Shown: in pieces, positions 1 through 6,610 of the stretch
Layout of the letters: each line of letters opens with the position of its first letter
Position numbering within the stretch: position 1 is the first letter of the stretch
Assembly: GCA_021736965.1 (NCBI GenBank)
Contig: JAIPEV010000067.1
Location: 1-8,379 of the forward strand
Reading direction: 5' to 3'
Length of the DNA stretch: 8,379 nt
Origin: Halanaerobiales bacterium
GTDB lineage: Bacteria > Bacillota > Halanaerobiia > Halanaerobiales > M55B127
Notes under the pieces: model-generated
Seen by the model: only the letters and a program-made list of their open reading frames with translations
The model's database searches: none
Told to the model about the DNA's origin: nothing
Position numbers and translations under genes: made by a program

Positions 1-316
1 CACTGCTTTTGTTTTTATCGCTTATCTTCATACTTACTCCTGGTTCAATATGATCTCCTGCCCAACCAAAGGCTGGATCACCTATCCTTACATTATATGA
101 AATACCTCCAGTACCAGGTATTGTATGACCTTTCTCCTCTCTATCCATCTAGAAAGGTGTACGTGTAGCCATTGGATGAGAGATTGCTCCTTGAACCGCC
201 TGTATTACTAGTTTTGATTTATTTATCTTTATAATACATCTCTTTTTTTGTGTTATTTTAACTATATTTTCTATATTGAAAATATTTTTCAAAATAATAT
301 CTACATCACTTAATTT
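1..316 (-). pseudogene. DUF4438-like protein remnant, partial, with in-frame TAG
   Basis: The minus strand encodes a DUF4438-like N-terminal region in a single frame. First comes KINKSKLVIQAVQGAISHP (about 227-171). An in-frame TAG follows at 151-149. Then, still in the same frame, comes GTGGISYNVRIGDPAFGWAG and a DHIEPGVS stretch that runs off the left edge. Similarity on both sides of the TAG with no frame change points to one nonsense codon rather than two genes. No convincing start is visible: the nearest ATG (239-237) is out of frame, no Shine-Dalgarno sequence precedes the homology, and the frame merely stays open up to 316. The ATG directly after the TAG (148-146) also lacks a ribosome binding site. 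The family has no function I can assign; I recall it from anaerobic Firmicutes and Thermotogae. It could be a decaying gene, a sequencing error, or an amber-decoded gene. The family match is from memory of its conserved motifs. Confidence 0.6.
276..292. repeat. 7-bp AT-rich inverted repeat upstream of the DUF4438 remnant
   Basis: Arms TTGAAAA and TTTTCAA are separated by TAT, making a perfect short palindrome. It lies between the operon terminator and the DUF4438-like homology, where a promoter or operator for that gene would be expected. In such AT-rich DNA a 7-bp palindrome can occur by chance, so function is only a possibility. Apart from this repeat and the terminator, I see nothing else in about 240-368. 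Confidence 0.25.
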
Positions 317-368
317 TTACTAATAATTCTTCTTTTATTTCTAGGATTTAATAACTAAATACACCAGT

Positions 369-400
369 AAAAAACTCCGCATATACTTAAAGATGCGGAG
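369..400 (-). terminator. intrinsic terminator of the lysine-fermentation operon
   Basis: Read on the minus strand, CTCCGCAT (400-393), a 10-nt loop (392-383) and ATGCGGAG (382-375) form a perfect 8-bp stem. A run of six T residues (374-369) follows at once. It begins 28 nt after the msrC stop and is the only strong hairpin-plus-T-tract seen downstream of the operon. On the plus strand the tail is only GATTTT, so activity should be mainly in the minus direction. It separates the operon from the DUF4438 remnant. Confidence 0.87.
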
Positions 401-428
401 GATTTTAACAAAATGTATAAGACTACAC

Positions 429-908
429 TTAATAACTTTTTATCATTGAGTTCTTTATTAGATCATTAACCATTTTCTCTAAATATTTTTTATCTATTTG
501 ATCAAAATTATTAGTTAAAGGGCTGTCAATATCTAAAACCCCTATAATCTGTTTTTGATAAAATAAGGGAACAACAATTTCTGATCTAGAATATTGATCA
601 CAGGCAATGTGTCCTTCAAATTGATGTACATCACCAACTATATATGTCCTTTTATCTTTTACAGCTGAACCACAAACTCCCAAACCAACTTCTATTCTTA
701 TACAAGCAGGTTTTCCTTGAAATGGGCCTAAAACTAACTCACCATCCTTCATTAAATAGAAGCCAACCCAGTTTACATTTTCTAAATTATGATATAAAAG
801 AGCAGAAAGATTAGCCATATTAGCAAGCCAATCACTTTCACCCTCAATTAACGCTTGCATACTATCATATAAGTCCTCATAATTTTCACTTTTTTGTTTT
901 AAACTCAT
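429..908 (-). CDS. msrC: free methionine-(R)-sulfoxide reductase (fRMsr, GAF domain)
   Basis: This 159-residue protein is a single GAF domain of the YebR/fRMsr family, which reduces free methionine-R-sulfoxide to methionine in the cytoplasm. The family hallmark of three cysteines is present: C69 (in GKPACI), C79 (in GLGVCGSA) and C103 (in HIACD). Other conserved parts are NWVGFY (46-51), LGPFQG (60-65) and the GVLDIDS strand (123-129). Length is typical. The ATG at 908-906 is preceded by AAAAGGAG, which directly abuts the kdd stop 15 nt away, so it should be translated as the last gene of the lysine operon; the terminator follows its stop. Nothing ties it chemically to lysine breakdown. A protective role for an oxygen-sensitive metabolism is inference. 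A GAF sensor is the alternative, but the intact cysteine set favours the reductase. Confidence 0.86.
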   Translation of the reverse strand: MSLKQKSENYEDLYDSMQALIEGESDWLANMANLSALLYHNLENVNWVGFYLMKDGELVLGPFQGKPACIRIEVGLGVCGSAVKDKRTYIVGDVHQFEGHIACDQYSRSEIVVPLFYQKQIIGVLDIDSPLTNNFDQIDKKYLEKMVNDLIKNSMIKSY

Positions 909-923
909 CGTCCAACTCCTTTT

Positions 924-1958
924 TTAAGTATAAAGTCTTTCAAATATTTCTCTTAACTTTTTATTTTCTCTCATTATTTCTAAAGATATCTCTGCATGTC
1001 CTTTAGTATAACCATTACCAATTATCATATTCACGTCTTTTCCAACTCCTTCAGCACCTAAGGCAGCTTTTGTAAAGCTTGTAGCCATTGAAAAAAAGTA
1101 GATTATACCCTGATCTTTTGTACATAAAACTGAAGTCATTTCAGTATCAAAAATATTTACATTATTGATTACTATATCAGCTAATTCATTATTATTTTTT
1201 TCTTTTAGCATTTCAAGAGTTTCAATAGGTTTTGTTGCATCACCCTGGAGAATAATATCAGCTATACCCATCTCTTTAATCCTTTGACAGCTAGAATCAC
1301 TATGGCCCATACCAATAACTGTACCCGTTACTCCTGCCCTTTTTTTTGCCTCATGTAAACAGAGTAAACCTGATTTCCCACCGGCTCCAATTATTAAAAC
1401 ATTATCTCCTGGTTTAACTAATTTTGCTGTTTGAGCAGCTGCTCCAGCAACATCTAATACAGCTAAAGATAAGGTGTCTTTCATATCAGCTGGTAGCTTG
1501 GCATATATTCCACTTTCAAATAAGATCGCCTGAGCATCAACCTCTACCTGATCAATATCTTTGTAAATCTTTTTAATCTTGTTTATCTTTAAAGGAGTTA
1601 AAGATAATGAAACTAAGGAGGCAATTCTGTCACCTACTCTTAACTCTCTATCTTTTAACTTATCTCCTATTTTTTTAACTGTACCAATTAACATACCACC
1701 TGAACCTGTTACAGGATTATGATGCTTACCCCTTTTATTAACTATTCCCATCATTTTTTCCTTTATTTTTTCATCATTTTCCCCTACTTCATTTTTTATC
1801 TGGGTAAAACTTGCAGAATCGATATTTAATATCTCTACATCTATTAATATTTCATTGTCATAAAGTTCTATTGTGTTGTCAATTCTTTGGGCAGGTTGTG
1901 GTAAAACTCCTTTAGGTTTAATAACTCTATGTAGACCATATTTGTTTCCTTTTTTCAT
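924..1958 (-). CDS. kdd: L-erythro-3,5-diaminohexanoate dehydrogenase
   Basis: Kdd oxidatively deaminates 3,5-diaminohexanoate to 3-keto-5-aminohexanoate with NAD(P)+, the step after the KamDE mutase. The 344-residue length and overall sequence fit the family. Visible hallmarks are the N-terminal KYGLHRVIKPKGVLPQPA, the NPVTGSGGMLIGTV segment (81-94), AILFESGIYAKLP (144-156) and a Rossmann dinucleotide loop GAGGKSG (191-197). Near the C-terminus are FFSMATSFTKAALGAEGVGK (288-307) and IGNGYTKGHA. The ATG at 1958-1956 follows a near-perfect AAAGGAGGT Shine-Dalgarno in the 22-nt gap after kce. It comes after kce and before msrC in the same transcript. No lesions are seen. Substrate assignment rests on both sequence and the complete surrounding pathway. 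Confidence 0.96.
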   Translation of the reverse strand: MKKGNKYGLHRVIKPKGVLPQPAQRIDNTIELYDNEILIDVEILNIDSASFTQIKNEVGENDEKIKEKMMGIVNKRGKHHNPVTGSGGMLIGTVKKIGDKLKDRELRVGDRIASLVSLSLTPLKINKIKKIYKDIDQVEVDAQAILFESGIYAKLPADMKDTLSLAVLDVAGAAAQTAKLVKPGDNVLIIGAGGKSGLLCLHEAKKRAGVTGTVIGMGHSDSSCQRIKEMGIADIILQGDATKPIETLEMLKEKNNNELADIVINNVNIFDTEMTSVLCTKDQGIIYFFSMATSFTKAALGAEGVGKDVNMIIGNGYTKGHAEISLEIMRENKKLREIFERLYT

Positions 1959-1980
1959 TTCTGATGACCTCCTTTAAAAT

Positions 1981-2796
1981 TTACTCTATTTTAAGAATTT
2001 CTCTTGCTTGATTAGGATTAGCTATTTTTCTTTTATATTCTTTTGCTAACCGAACAACTCTTTTAACCAGTTGTGCATTACTTATGGCAAGTTCTCCTTT
2101 TTTATAAAAAATATTATCTTCAAACCCTACTCTGACATGACCACCCATAATTATACTGGGATAAGCTAATTCTAATTGGTATCTTCCTACTCCAGCAGCA
2201 GTCCAGGTTGCATCTTTTGGAAGCTGTTCAACCATAAATAAAAGGTTTTTTATACTGGCAGGCATAGCGCCTGGAACCCCCAGTACTAGATCAAAATGTA
2301 AATGATTGTTCAGTAAGCCCTCTTTTTTTAATTTTAAAGCATTATAGATATGACCTACTTCAAAGCATTCTAGTTCAGGTAATACATTAAACTTTTTCAT
2401 CTCTAAAGCAAAGTTTCTCATTAAGGGTAGATCATTAATAAATATTTCATCCCCGAAGTTTGTTGTTCCACAGTCAAGTGTAGCCATTTCGGGTTCTAAA
2501 TAAATCGGTTGAATCCTTTCCTGCCAGCTCATCCCGGCAGCTCCCCCAGTTGATGGTTGAATTATTGCTTTAACTCCTATTTTTTTCATCTCACAAATTG
2601 CTTTTTTAAATATTTCTTTATCTTGTGTCGGGTTACCAGCTCGATCTCTTACATGCAGGTGTATTATTGAAGCTCCGCTTTGTTCTGCTTTTAAAGCTTC
2701 TTCAGCCAGTTCTTGAGCAGTAATTGGAAGATTAGGATTATCTTCTTTACTCACCTCTGCTCCACAAATAGCGGCTGTAATAATTAACTTTTCCAT
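1981..2796 (-). CDS. kce: 3-keto-5-aminohexanoate cleavage enzyme
   Basis: Kce (formerly DUF849, BKACE superfamily) is a metal-dependent TIM-barrel enzyme. It converts 3-keto-5-aminohexanoate plus acetyl-CoA into acetoacetate plus 3-aminobutyryl-CoA. With the start at 2796-2794 the protein has 271 residues, beginning MEKLIITAAICGAE as in homologues. The metal ligands then fall where expected: H46 and H48 in IIHLHVR, and E227 in GHVRVGFED, corresponding to H46, H48 and E230 of the characterised enzyme as I recall it. Also conserved are IIQPSTGG (79-86), PEMATLDCGTTNFGDEIF (102-119), LHFDLVLGVPGAM (166-178) and GVGR (202-205). The open frame extends 12 codons further up to 2832, but that would overlap kal and spoil the family N-terminus. 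The chosen ATG shares one base with the kal stop (TAATG), implying translational coupling. Confidence 0.96.
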   Translation of the reverse strand: MEKLIITAAICGAEVSKEDNPNLPITAQELAEEALKAEQSGASIIHLHVRDRAGNPTQDKEIFKKAICEMKKIGVKAIIQPSTGGAAGMSWQERIQPIYLEPEMATLDCGTTNFGDEIFINDLPLMRNFALEMKKFNVLPELECFEVGHIYNALKLKKEGLLNNHLHFDLVLGVPGAMPASIKNLLFMVEQLPKDATWTAAGVGRYQLELAYPSIIMGGHVRVGFEDNIFYKKGELAISNAQLVKRVVRLAKEYKRKIANPNQAREILKIE

Positions 2797-3188
2797 TATA
2801 GATCTCTCTGCCTTTCTTGTAAAACTACACATGTTCCAGTTGCTTTAGATACTAAAACAGGTTGATCCAATACATCACAAGCTGAATCATACTCTGCATT
2901 TTTTGAAGAAGTAATAACCTTATGTGCTTCAAATTCCATCTTCCTTGAGGTATTACCCTTTTTAATTATTTCACCCTTTGCTTCAATAAAGTCACCTGCA
3001 TAAACTGGAGCTATAAATTCAACATTATCATAAGATAAAAAAAGACCCTCATCACCATCACTTCTAATTAGCAATTCAGTTGCCAGATCACCAAATATTT
3101 CTAAGATCTTTGCTCCATCTACAAGATTACCTGCATAATGAGCATCATTTGTGCTCATTCTAATCCTGATCATTGCTTTTTCACTCAA
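2796..3188 (-). CDS. kal: 3-aminobutyryl-CoA ammonia-lyase
   Basis: Kal removes ammonia from L-3-aminobutyryl-CoA (the Kce product) to give crotonyl-CoA, which enters the butyrate branch. It is a small hotdog-fold protein. Recognisable family stretches include DAHYAGNLVDGAKILEIFGD, ATELLIRSDGDEGLFLSYD and VEFIAPVYAGDFIEAKGEI, followed by GNTSRKMEFEA. I set the start at TTG 3188-3186, giving 130 residues. The sequence AAAGGTGGTG (3204-3195) is a near-perfect Shine-Dalgarno at the right distance for this TTG. The upstream GTG-GTG codons (3200-3195) lie inside that site, and the next ATG (3173) is too far away. The first eight bases, TTGAGTGA, overlap the end of kamE, and the stop overlaps the kce start, so translation is probably coupled at both ends. 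Confidence 0.94.
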   Translation of the reverse strand: MSEKAMIRIRMSTNDAHYAGNLVDGAKILEIFGDLATELLIRSDGDEGLFLSYDNVEFIAPVYAGDFIEAKGEIIKKGNTSRKMEFEAHKVITSSKNAEYDSACDVLDQPVLVSKATGTCVVLQERQRDL

Positions 3189-3948
3189 TATTTTCACCAC
3201 CTTTGTTTTCTTTTAAGTTATCATATTTTTTTTGTGCTAGATAGGAAGCCACTTGGTTTGGTTTTGTACCAGACCCAAAACCAGCATCAAAACCTAATTC
3301 TAAAGCTAACTCATGACTAATTCTTGGACCTCCCAATATTAGGATGAATTCATCTCTTAATCCCTCAGCTTCTAATATTTCAACAAACTCAGTTAAGTTT
3401 TTTATATGAATATTTTTTTGAGTAACAACCTGAGAAACTAATATGGCATCGGCCTTTACCTCTACTGACTTATTAATTAATTTTTCGTTGGTTACTTGAC
3501 TGCCTAAATTAAATGTTTTTATTTGAGGATACCTTTCTAAACCATATTCTCCTGCATAACCTTTCATATTTAATATTGCATCTAGTCCCACAGTATGTGC
3601 ATCAGAACCTGTACAGGCGCCAATAACAGTTAATGGCCTTTTTATCTTTTCTATTATATAGTCATTTACAGCATAGTAGCTCATCTCTTCTGTATCAATC
3701 TTAGCAACACTTATCTTTGAGACATCTACTGAAAGATCGCAAACAGCATAAACCACAAAAAAGGTAAACCCTTCCTTTAAATTTTTCATATGAACTACTT
3801 CAACTTCTTTTAACCCTAATTTTAAACAGTAAATTCTGGCAGCTTCTTCTGCTTGAAAGCCCCTCTCTATTGGTAAAGTAAAACTTAACTGAACTTTCCC
3901 ATCATTATATGTATCTCCATATGCTTTTATTATATCTCTATTATTCAT
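3181..3948 (-). CDS. kamE: lysine 5,6-aminomutase beta subunit (cobalamin-binding)
   Basis: KamE forms the adenosylcobalamin- and PLP-dependent beta-lysine/D-lysine 5,6-aminomutase with KamD, moving the terminal amino group to give 3,5-diaminohexanoate from beta-lysine. The 255-residue length is normal. The B12-binding signature DAHTVG is at 116-121, with H118 as the expected cobalt ligand (base-off/His-on). K129, in ILNMKG, sits 11 residues later, the same spacing as the His133/Lys144 pair described for the Clostridium sticklandii enzyme; that lysine forms the PLP Schiff base. Later Rossmann-like B12-domain pieces are VKADAILVSQVVTQKNIHIKN split across 164-184, ILGGPRI (204-210) and GFDAGFGSGTKP (219-230). 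The ATG overlaps the kamD stop by 8 bases (ATGAATAA), with AAGGA upstream, so equimolar coupled synthesis with KamD is likely. Confidence 0.97.
   Translation of the reverse strand: MNNRDIIKAYGDTYNDGKVQLSFTLPIERGFQAEEAARIYCLKLGLKEVEVVHMKNLKEGFTFFVVYAVCDLSVDVSKISVAKIDTEEMSYYAVNDYIIEKIKRPLTVIGACTGSDAHTVGLDAILNMKGYAGEYGLERYPQIKTFNLGSQVTNEKLINKSVEVKADAILVSQVVTQKNIHIKNLTEFVEILEAEGLRDEFILILGGPRISHELALELGFDAGFGSGTKPNQVASYLAQKKYDNLKENKGGENIE
3195..3204 (-). promoter_or_regulatory. Shine-Dalgarno site deciding the kal TTG start
   Basis: AAAGGTGGTG differs at one base from the ideal AAAGGAGGTG and lies within the last codons of kamE. The eight-base distance from GGTGG to TTG 3188-3186 makes that codon the best start for kal and rules out the GTG codons inside the site itself. 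Confidence 0.75.
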
Positions 3949-5509
3949 CCTTAATACTCAACTCCTCAGAAAAGATCTCAATAAAAGGATTATAATAATC
4001 AGCAGCTTTTTTTATAACTCCATCTAAGCCTTTACCTTGTTTAATAGGTCTTTTAATATCAGCAAAGGTTCCTTGTGATAATGCCTCCATTAGACCTTTA
4101 TCAGCTATATCTTTTAATATTTCTGCTGTTTCTTGAAGAACTTGATTGGCTCTTTTTTGTATCTTTCCATCTTCCTTAAAATAAATCTCATCACTAATAT
4201 TACGAGCTGAATTAAATACATGTTTTGCATTATCAATACTTAAAGCCCTATCCTGTAAAAAAGGAGTATGAATTGCTTCTGTTAACATACCTAAAAGTTG
4301 AATACTTTGGTCTGTCATTATCGAAGCAAAGTTAAAAATACCATCCATTAAATGTCCTTTAAATATATCACCATTCATATATTTTGTAGGTGGCATATAC
4401 TTTAAAGGAGCTTTAGGGAAAATCTGTCTAACCATCTGAGCCTGGGCGATCTCTAATAAAAAGCTATCTTCAAGATCTGGATTTATTTCAAAAGCATGGC
4501 CTAATCCTAATTGATCATTCTTTAGTCCTGTCCTTAATCCTAACTCTTCATTGATAAACTGAGAAGCAAGGACTGTATGTGCTTCTTGTACTGGATCAGC
4601 AGTTGTTAAGTAGTTATCCTCACCTGTATTTATTATAACACCTGCATAAGCATTTATCATTCTAGAAAAATGTTGATCAACAAAGGTCCTTTTCATATTA
4701 ATATCTCTAAATAGGATTCCATACATTGCATCATTTAACATCATATCTAACCTTTCAATAGCTCCTATTGCAGCTATCTCAGGCATTGCTAAACCTGAAC
4801 AGTAATTTACTAACTGGATATAGCGACCTTCTTCTTTTATTACTTGATCAAGGGCTTCCCTCATTATTTTAAAGTTTGCTTGAGTGGCATAAGTACCACC
4901 AAATCCTTCTGTAGTAGGTCCATATGGTACATAATCTAAAAGACTCTGAGCTGTACTTCTAATAACTGCAATTATATCTGCTCCCTGTCTAGCGGCTGCT
5001 TTTGCCTGTTTTAGGTCTTCATATATATTCCCAGTTGCAACAATAACATAAAGCCATGGTTTAGGTCCACAGGGGTATTTCTCTTTCATCTTTTTTCTTT
5101 TAGTAACATTTTTACTTATTTTTTTTATTTTTTCTTCTGCTAAATTTAACATATATTGTTGGACTATATCTTGATCCTTTTGAGGTAAAGAAAAGAGATC
5201 AACCTCATCTTTAGTTACTTTTTCTGCCAAAACCTGTACAGATAGTTCAGTCTGGATTAAAGCATTACCAAACCAGTATGCTATCCCTTTATTAAGCTTG
5301 TTTTCTTTTTTTACTTTTTTGATAATAAGATTTGGTATAGGAATTCCATACTGATCAACACCATCAATACCTAATAACCTAAGAACAGTTCTTTCAACTG
5401 AAGTAGTAGTATGGTTTTCAATCTTTTTTTCCACCCGATCAGCAATTTCTTTGGTATAGTTTCTACATAAAGATATTAACTTTTTGTCTAATTTTAATTT
5501 TTCAGTCAA
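3941..5509 (-). CDS. kamD: lysine 5,6-aminomutase alpha subunit
   Basis: KamD is the large TIM-barrel subunit of the 5,6-aminomutase, holding the PLP and adenosyl end of coenzyme B12 with KamE. The 522 residues match the usual length of about 515-525. Characteristic stretches are KYPCGPKPWLYVIVATGNIY (144-163), QGADIIAVIRSTAQSLLDY (175-193), PYGPTTEGFGGTYATQANFK (195-214) and YCSGLAMPEIA (236-246). Also present is QHFSRMINAYAGVIINTGED (279-298). No catalytic-region gaps are seen. The start is TTG at 5509-5507, six nucleotides after GGAGG (5520-5516) in a strong AGGAGGAG site; no nearby ATG fits. It follows kamB by 22 nt. In most loci I know, kamC lies between kamB and kamD; here the junction is too short to contain it. 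Confidence 0.97.
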   Translation of the reverse strand: MTEKLKLDKKLISLCRNYTKEIADRVEKKIENHTTTSVERTVLRLLGIDGVDQYGIPIPNLIIKKVKKENKLNKGIAYWFGNALIQTELSVQVLAEKVTKDEVDLFSLPQKDQDIVQQYMLNLAEEKIKKISKNVTKRKKMKEKYPCGPKPWLYVIVATGNIYEDLKQAKAAARQGADIIAVIRSTAQSLLDYVPYGPTTEGFGGTYATQANFKIMREALDQVIKEEGRYIQLVNYCSGLAMPEIAAIGAIERLDMMLNDAMYGILFRDINMKRTFVDQHFSRMINAYAGVIINTGEDNYLTTADPVQEAHTVLASQFINEELGLRTGLKNDQLGLGHAFEINPDLEDSFLLEIAQAQMVRQIFPKAPLKYMPPTKYMNGDIFKGHLMDGIFNFASIMTDQSIQLLGMLTEAIHTPFLQDRALSIDNAKHVFNSARNISDEIYFKEDGKIQKRANQVLQETAEILKDIADKGLMEALSQGTFADIKRPIKQGKGLDGVIKKAADYYNPFIEIFSEELSIKDE

Positions 5510-5512
5510 AGT

Positions 5513-5521
5513 ACTCCTCCT
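5513..5521 (-). promoter_or_regulatory. Shine-Dalgarno site deciding the kamD TTG start
   Basis: AGGAGGAGT on the minus strand ends three bases before TTG 5509-5507, with the GGAGG core six nucleotides away. Its strength and spacing support TTG, not a downstream ATG, as the kamD start. Confidence 0.8.
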
Positions 5522-5531
5522 CTCAATAATA

Positions 5532-6563
5532 TTATCCTTTTATATTATAAACTGGAACTTTAAAGTTATTTTTTACTTCTTTTAAGAAAATATTTTTATC
5601 CAGATTTTCTTTTAATGGATTATATGGATTAATCGTTATCGCAATTAAATTTATCGGATAAAGTGTTTTAAGGTAAATATTATTACTCTGAAAACTATTA
5701 TATCTCATCTTATCTAGAAATATTTTTGTAGGATCAGTAATAATAACCAAAAAATTATTTATATTCAAGTTCATAATTTTGTCTGCAATCGTATTTGTTA
5801 AGGCCCCATTAATAAATATATACTTAATATCTTTATGGTTTAGATTAAAGTATTTATTAACCTGGTCTAAAAACTGTATTGAAGTTAATGTTTTAAACTT
5901 TATTATACTATCATCCTCAGTCCAAATAATGCTTTGACCTTTATTTTGAAACCCCTTGATTATATTTAAATAATCAGTATTTAAAATATTACCTATCATT
6001 AGTTTCTCTACTTCAAAGATCGTTTTATCTATAACATCTTCTATACTACTTCCAATTACTGCACCTGTTGCTAAGATCATAGCATCACTTATTTTTGGTA
6101 AGGCAGAACTTCTTCGATTAAGAGCACCATCTATTAGTATATAGTCTGTTATATCTATTAAAGCCTTTTTTATACTTTTTAACTGGCTTAATCTATTGAT
6201 ACCAACCAGTTGAACTTCTCCCTCACTTAAACTTATATATATATTAACAGTCCCCATTGTTGTTTTAATATCTGTCTTTTTAATCAATCTATAATTAAAG
6301 TCTAGCTTAGTTACAGCTCGCCTGGCCGTAATAAAGATAGTATCAGGGTAAATTTTTACAGGTGGTTTATCTTTACCGGTAATCAAATCATAGCTTTCAC
6401 CATCTCTGCCATATGATAAAACAGCAGTCTTTTTTGACTTAATAAAAAGACTTTCAATAATATGATTTAATGTTACTGTTTTACCTGTGTTTTTTGCCAA
6501 TCCTACTATCGATAGGACCTTTATCTTATTATTTATTATTACGTCAACAAGTCGATTAGACAT
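5532..6563 (-). CDS. kamB: KamB-like P-loop accessory protein of lysine 5,6-aminomutase
   Basis: This 343-residue protein has an N-terminal P-loop-like nucleotide-binding segment, VLSIVGLAKNTGKTVTLNHI (16-35), with GLAKNTGKT at 21-29. The spacing from the first glycine to GKT is one longer than a strict Walker A. Later hydrophobic strands include DYILIDGALNRRSS, where the acidic residue could serve as a Walker B. No signal peptide or membrane segment is seen, so it should be cytoplasmic. Proteins of this type sit next to kamDE in lysine fermenters and are named KamB, a subunit of a proposed reactivase that, with the MutS-like ATPase KamC, restores mutase whose B12 cofactor has been damaged. 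That role is from family naming I recall and context, not from residues seen here. The ATG at 6563-6561 has GGAGG seven bases upstream. It is the first gene after the sigma-54 promoter. Confidence 0.82.
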   Translation of the reverse strand: MSNRLVDVIINNKIKVLSIVGLAKNTGKTVTLNHIIESLFIKSKKTAVLSYGRDGESYDLITGKDKPPVKIYPDTIFITARRAVTKLDFNYRLIKKTDIKTTMGTVNIYISLSEGEVQLVGINRLSQLKSIKKALIDITDYILIDGALNRRSSALPKISDAMILATGAVIGSSIEDVIDKTIFEVEKLMIGNILNTDYLNIIKGFQNKGQSIIWTEDDSIIKFKTLTSIQFLDQVNKYFNLNHKDIKYIFINGALTNTIADKIMNLNINNFLVIITDPTKIFLDKMRYNSFQSNNIYLKTLYPINLIAITINPYNPLKENLDKNIFLKEVKNNFKVPVYNIKG

Positions 6564-6586
6564 TTAGCTTCCTCCAATTTATAAAA

Positions 6587-6602
6587 TGCAATTTTTATTC
6601 CA
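6587..6602 (-). promoter_or_regulatory. sigma-54 (-24/-12) promoter for kamB-kamD-kamE-kal-kce-kdd-msrC
   Basis: On the minus strand the 47-nt gap between lysO and kamB contains TGGAATAAAAATTGCA. Against the consensus TGGCAC-N5-TTGCA it has the invariant GG and GC doublets at exactly the required spacing and a perfect TTGCA -12 element; only three -24 bases (C, A/C-type positions) deviate. Predicted transcription would start near 6576, leaving a leader of about 13 nt with GGAGG (6575-6571) almost at its 5' end. The upstream gene pair includes a sigma-54 activator, which strongly supports the call. A TATAAA at about 6584-6579 has no matching -35 hexamer, so a sigma-A promoter is less likely. 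Confidence 0.75.
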
Positions 6603-6610
6603 CAGATGGT

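Noticed and set aside
146..148. ATG after the TAG as a genuine start for a shorter DUF4438 protein
   Set aside because: It has no Shine-Dalgarno, and the homology clearly continues upstream of the TAG in the same frame.
2797..2832. N-terminal extension of kce by 12 codons
   Set aside because: It overlaps kal; homologues begin with MEKLIITAAI, and the metal-binding histidines fall at 46 and 48 only with the start at 2796.
3189..3200. GTG start for kal, four codons upstream
   Set aside because: These GTG codons form part of the Shine-Dalgarno AAAGGTGGTG itself, which is correctly spaced for the TTG at 3188.
3138..3320. Plus-strand 60-codon open frame
   Set aside because: It lies antisense to kamE and kal, has no ribosome binding site or recognisable protein, and both overlapped genes are certain.
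6579..6584. Sigma-A type -10 box (TATAAA) upstream of kamB
   Set aside because: No acceptable -35 hexamer lies 16-18 bases upstream, whereas the -24/-12 register is exact and a sigma-54 activator is encoded next door.
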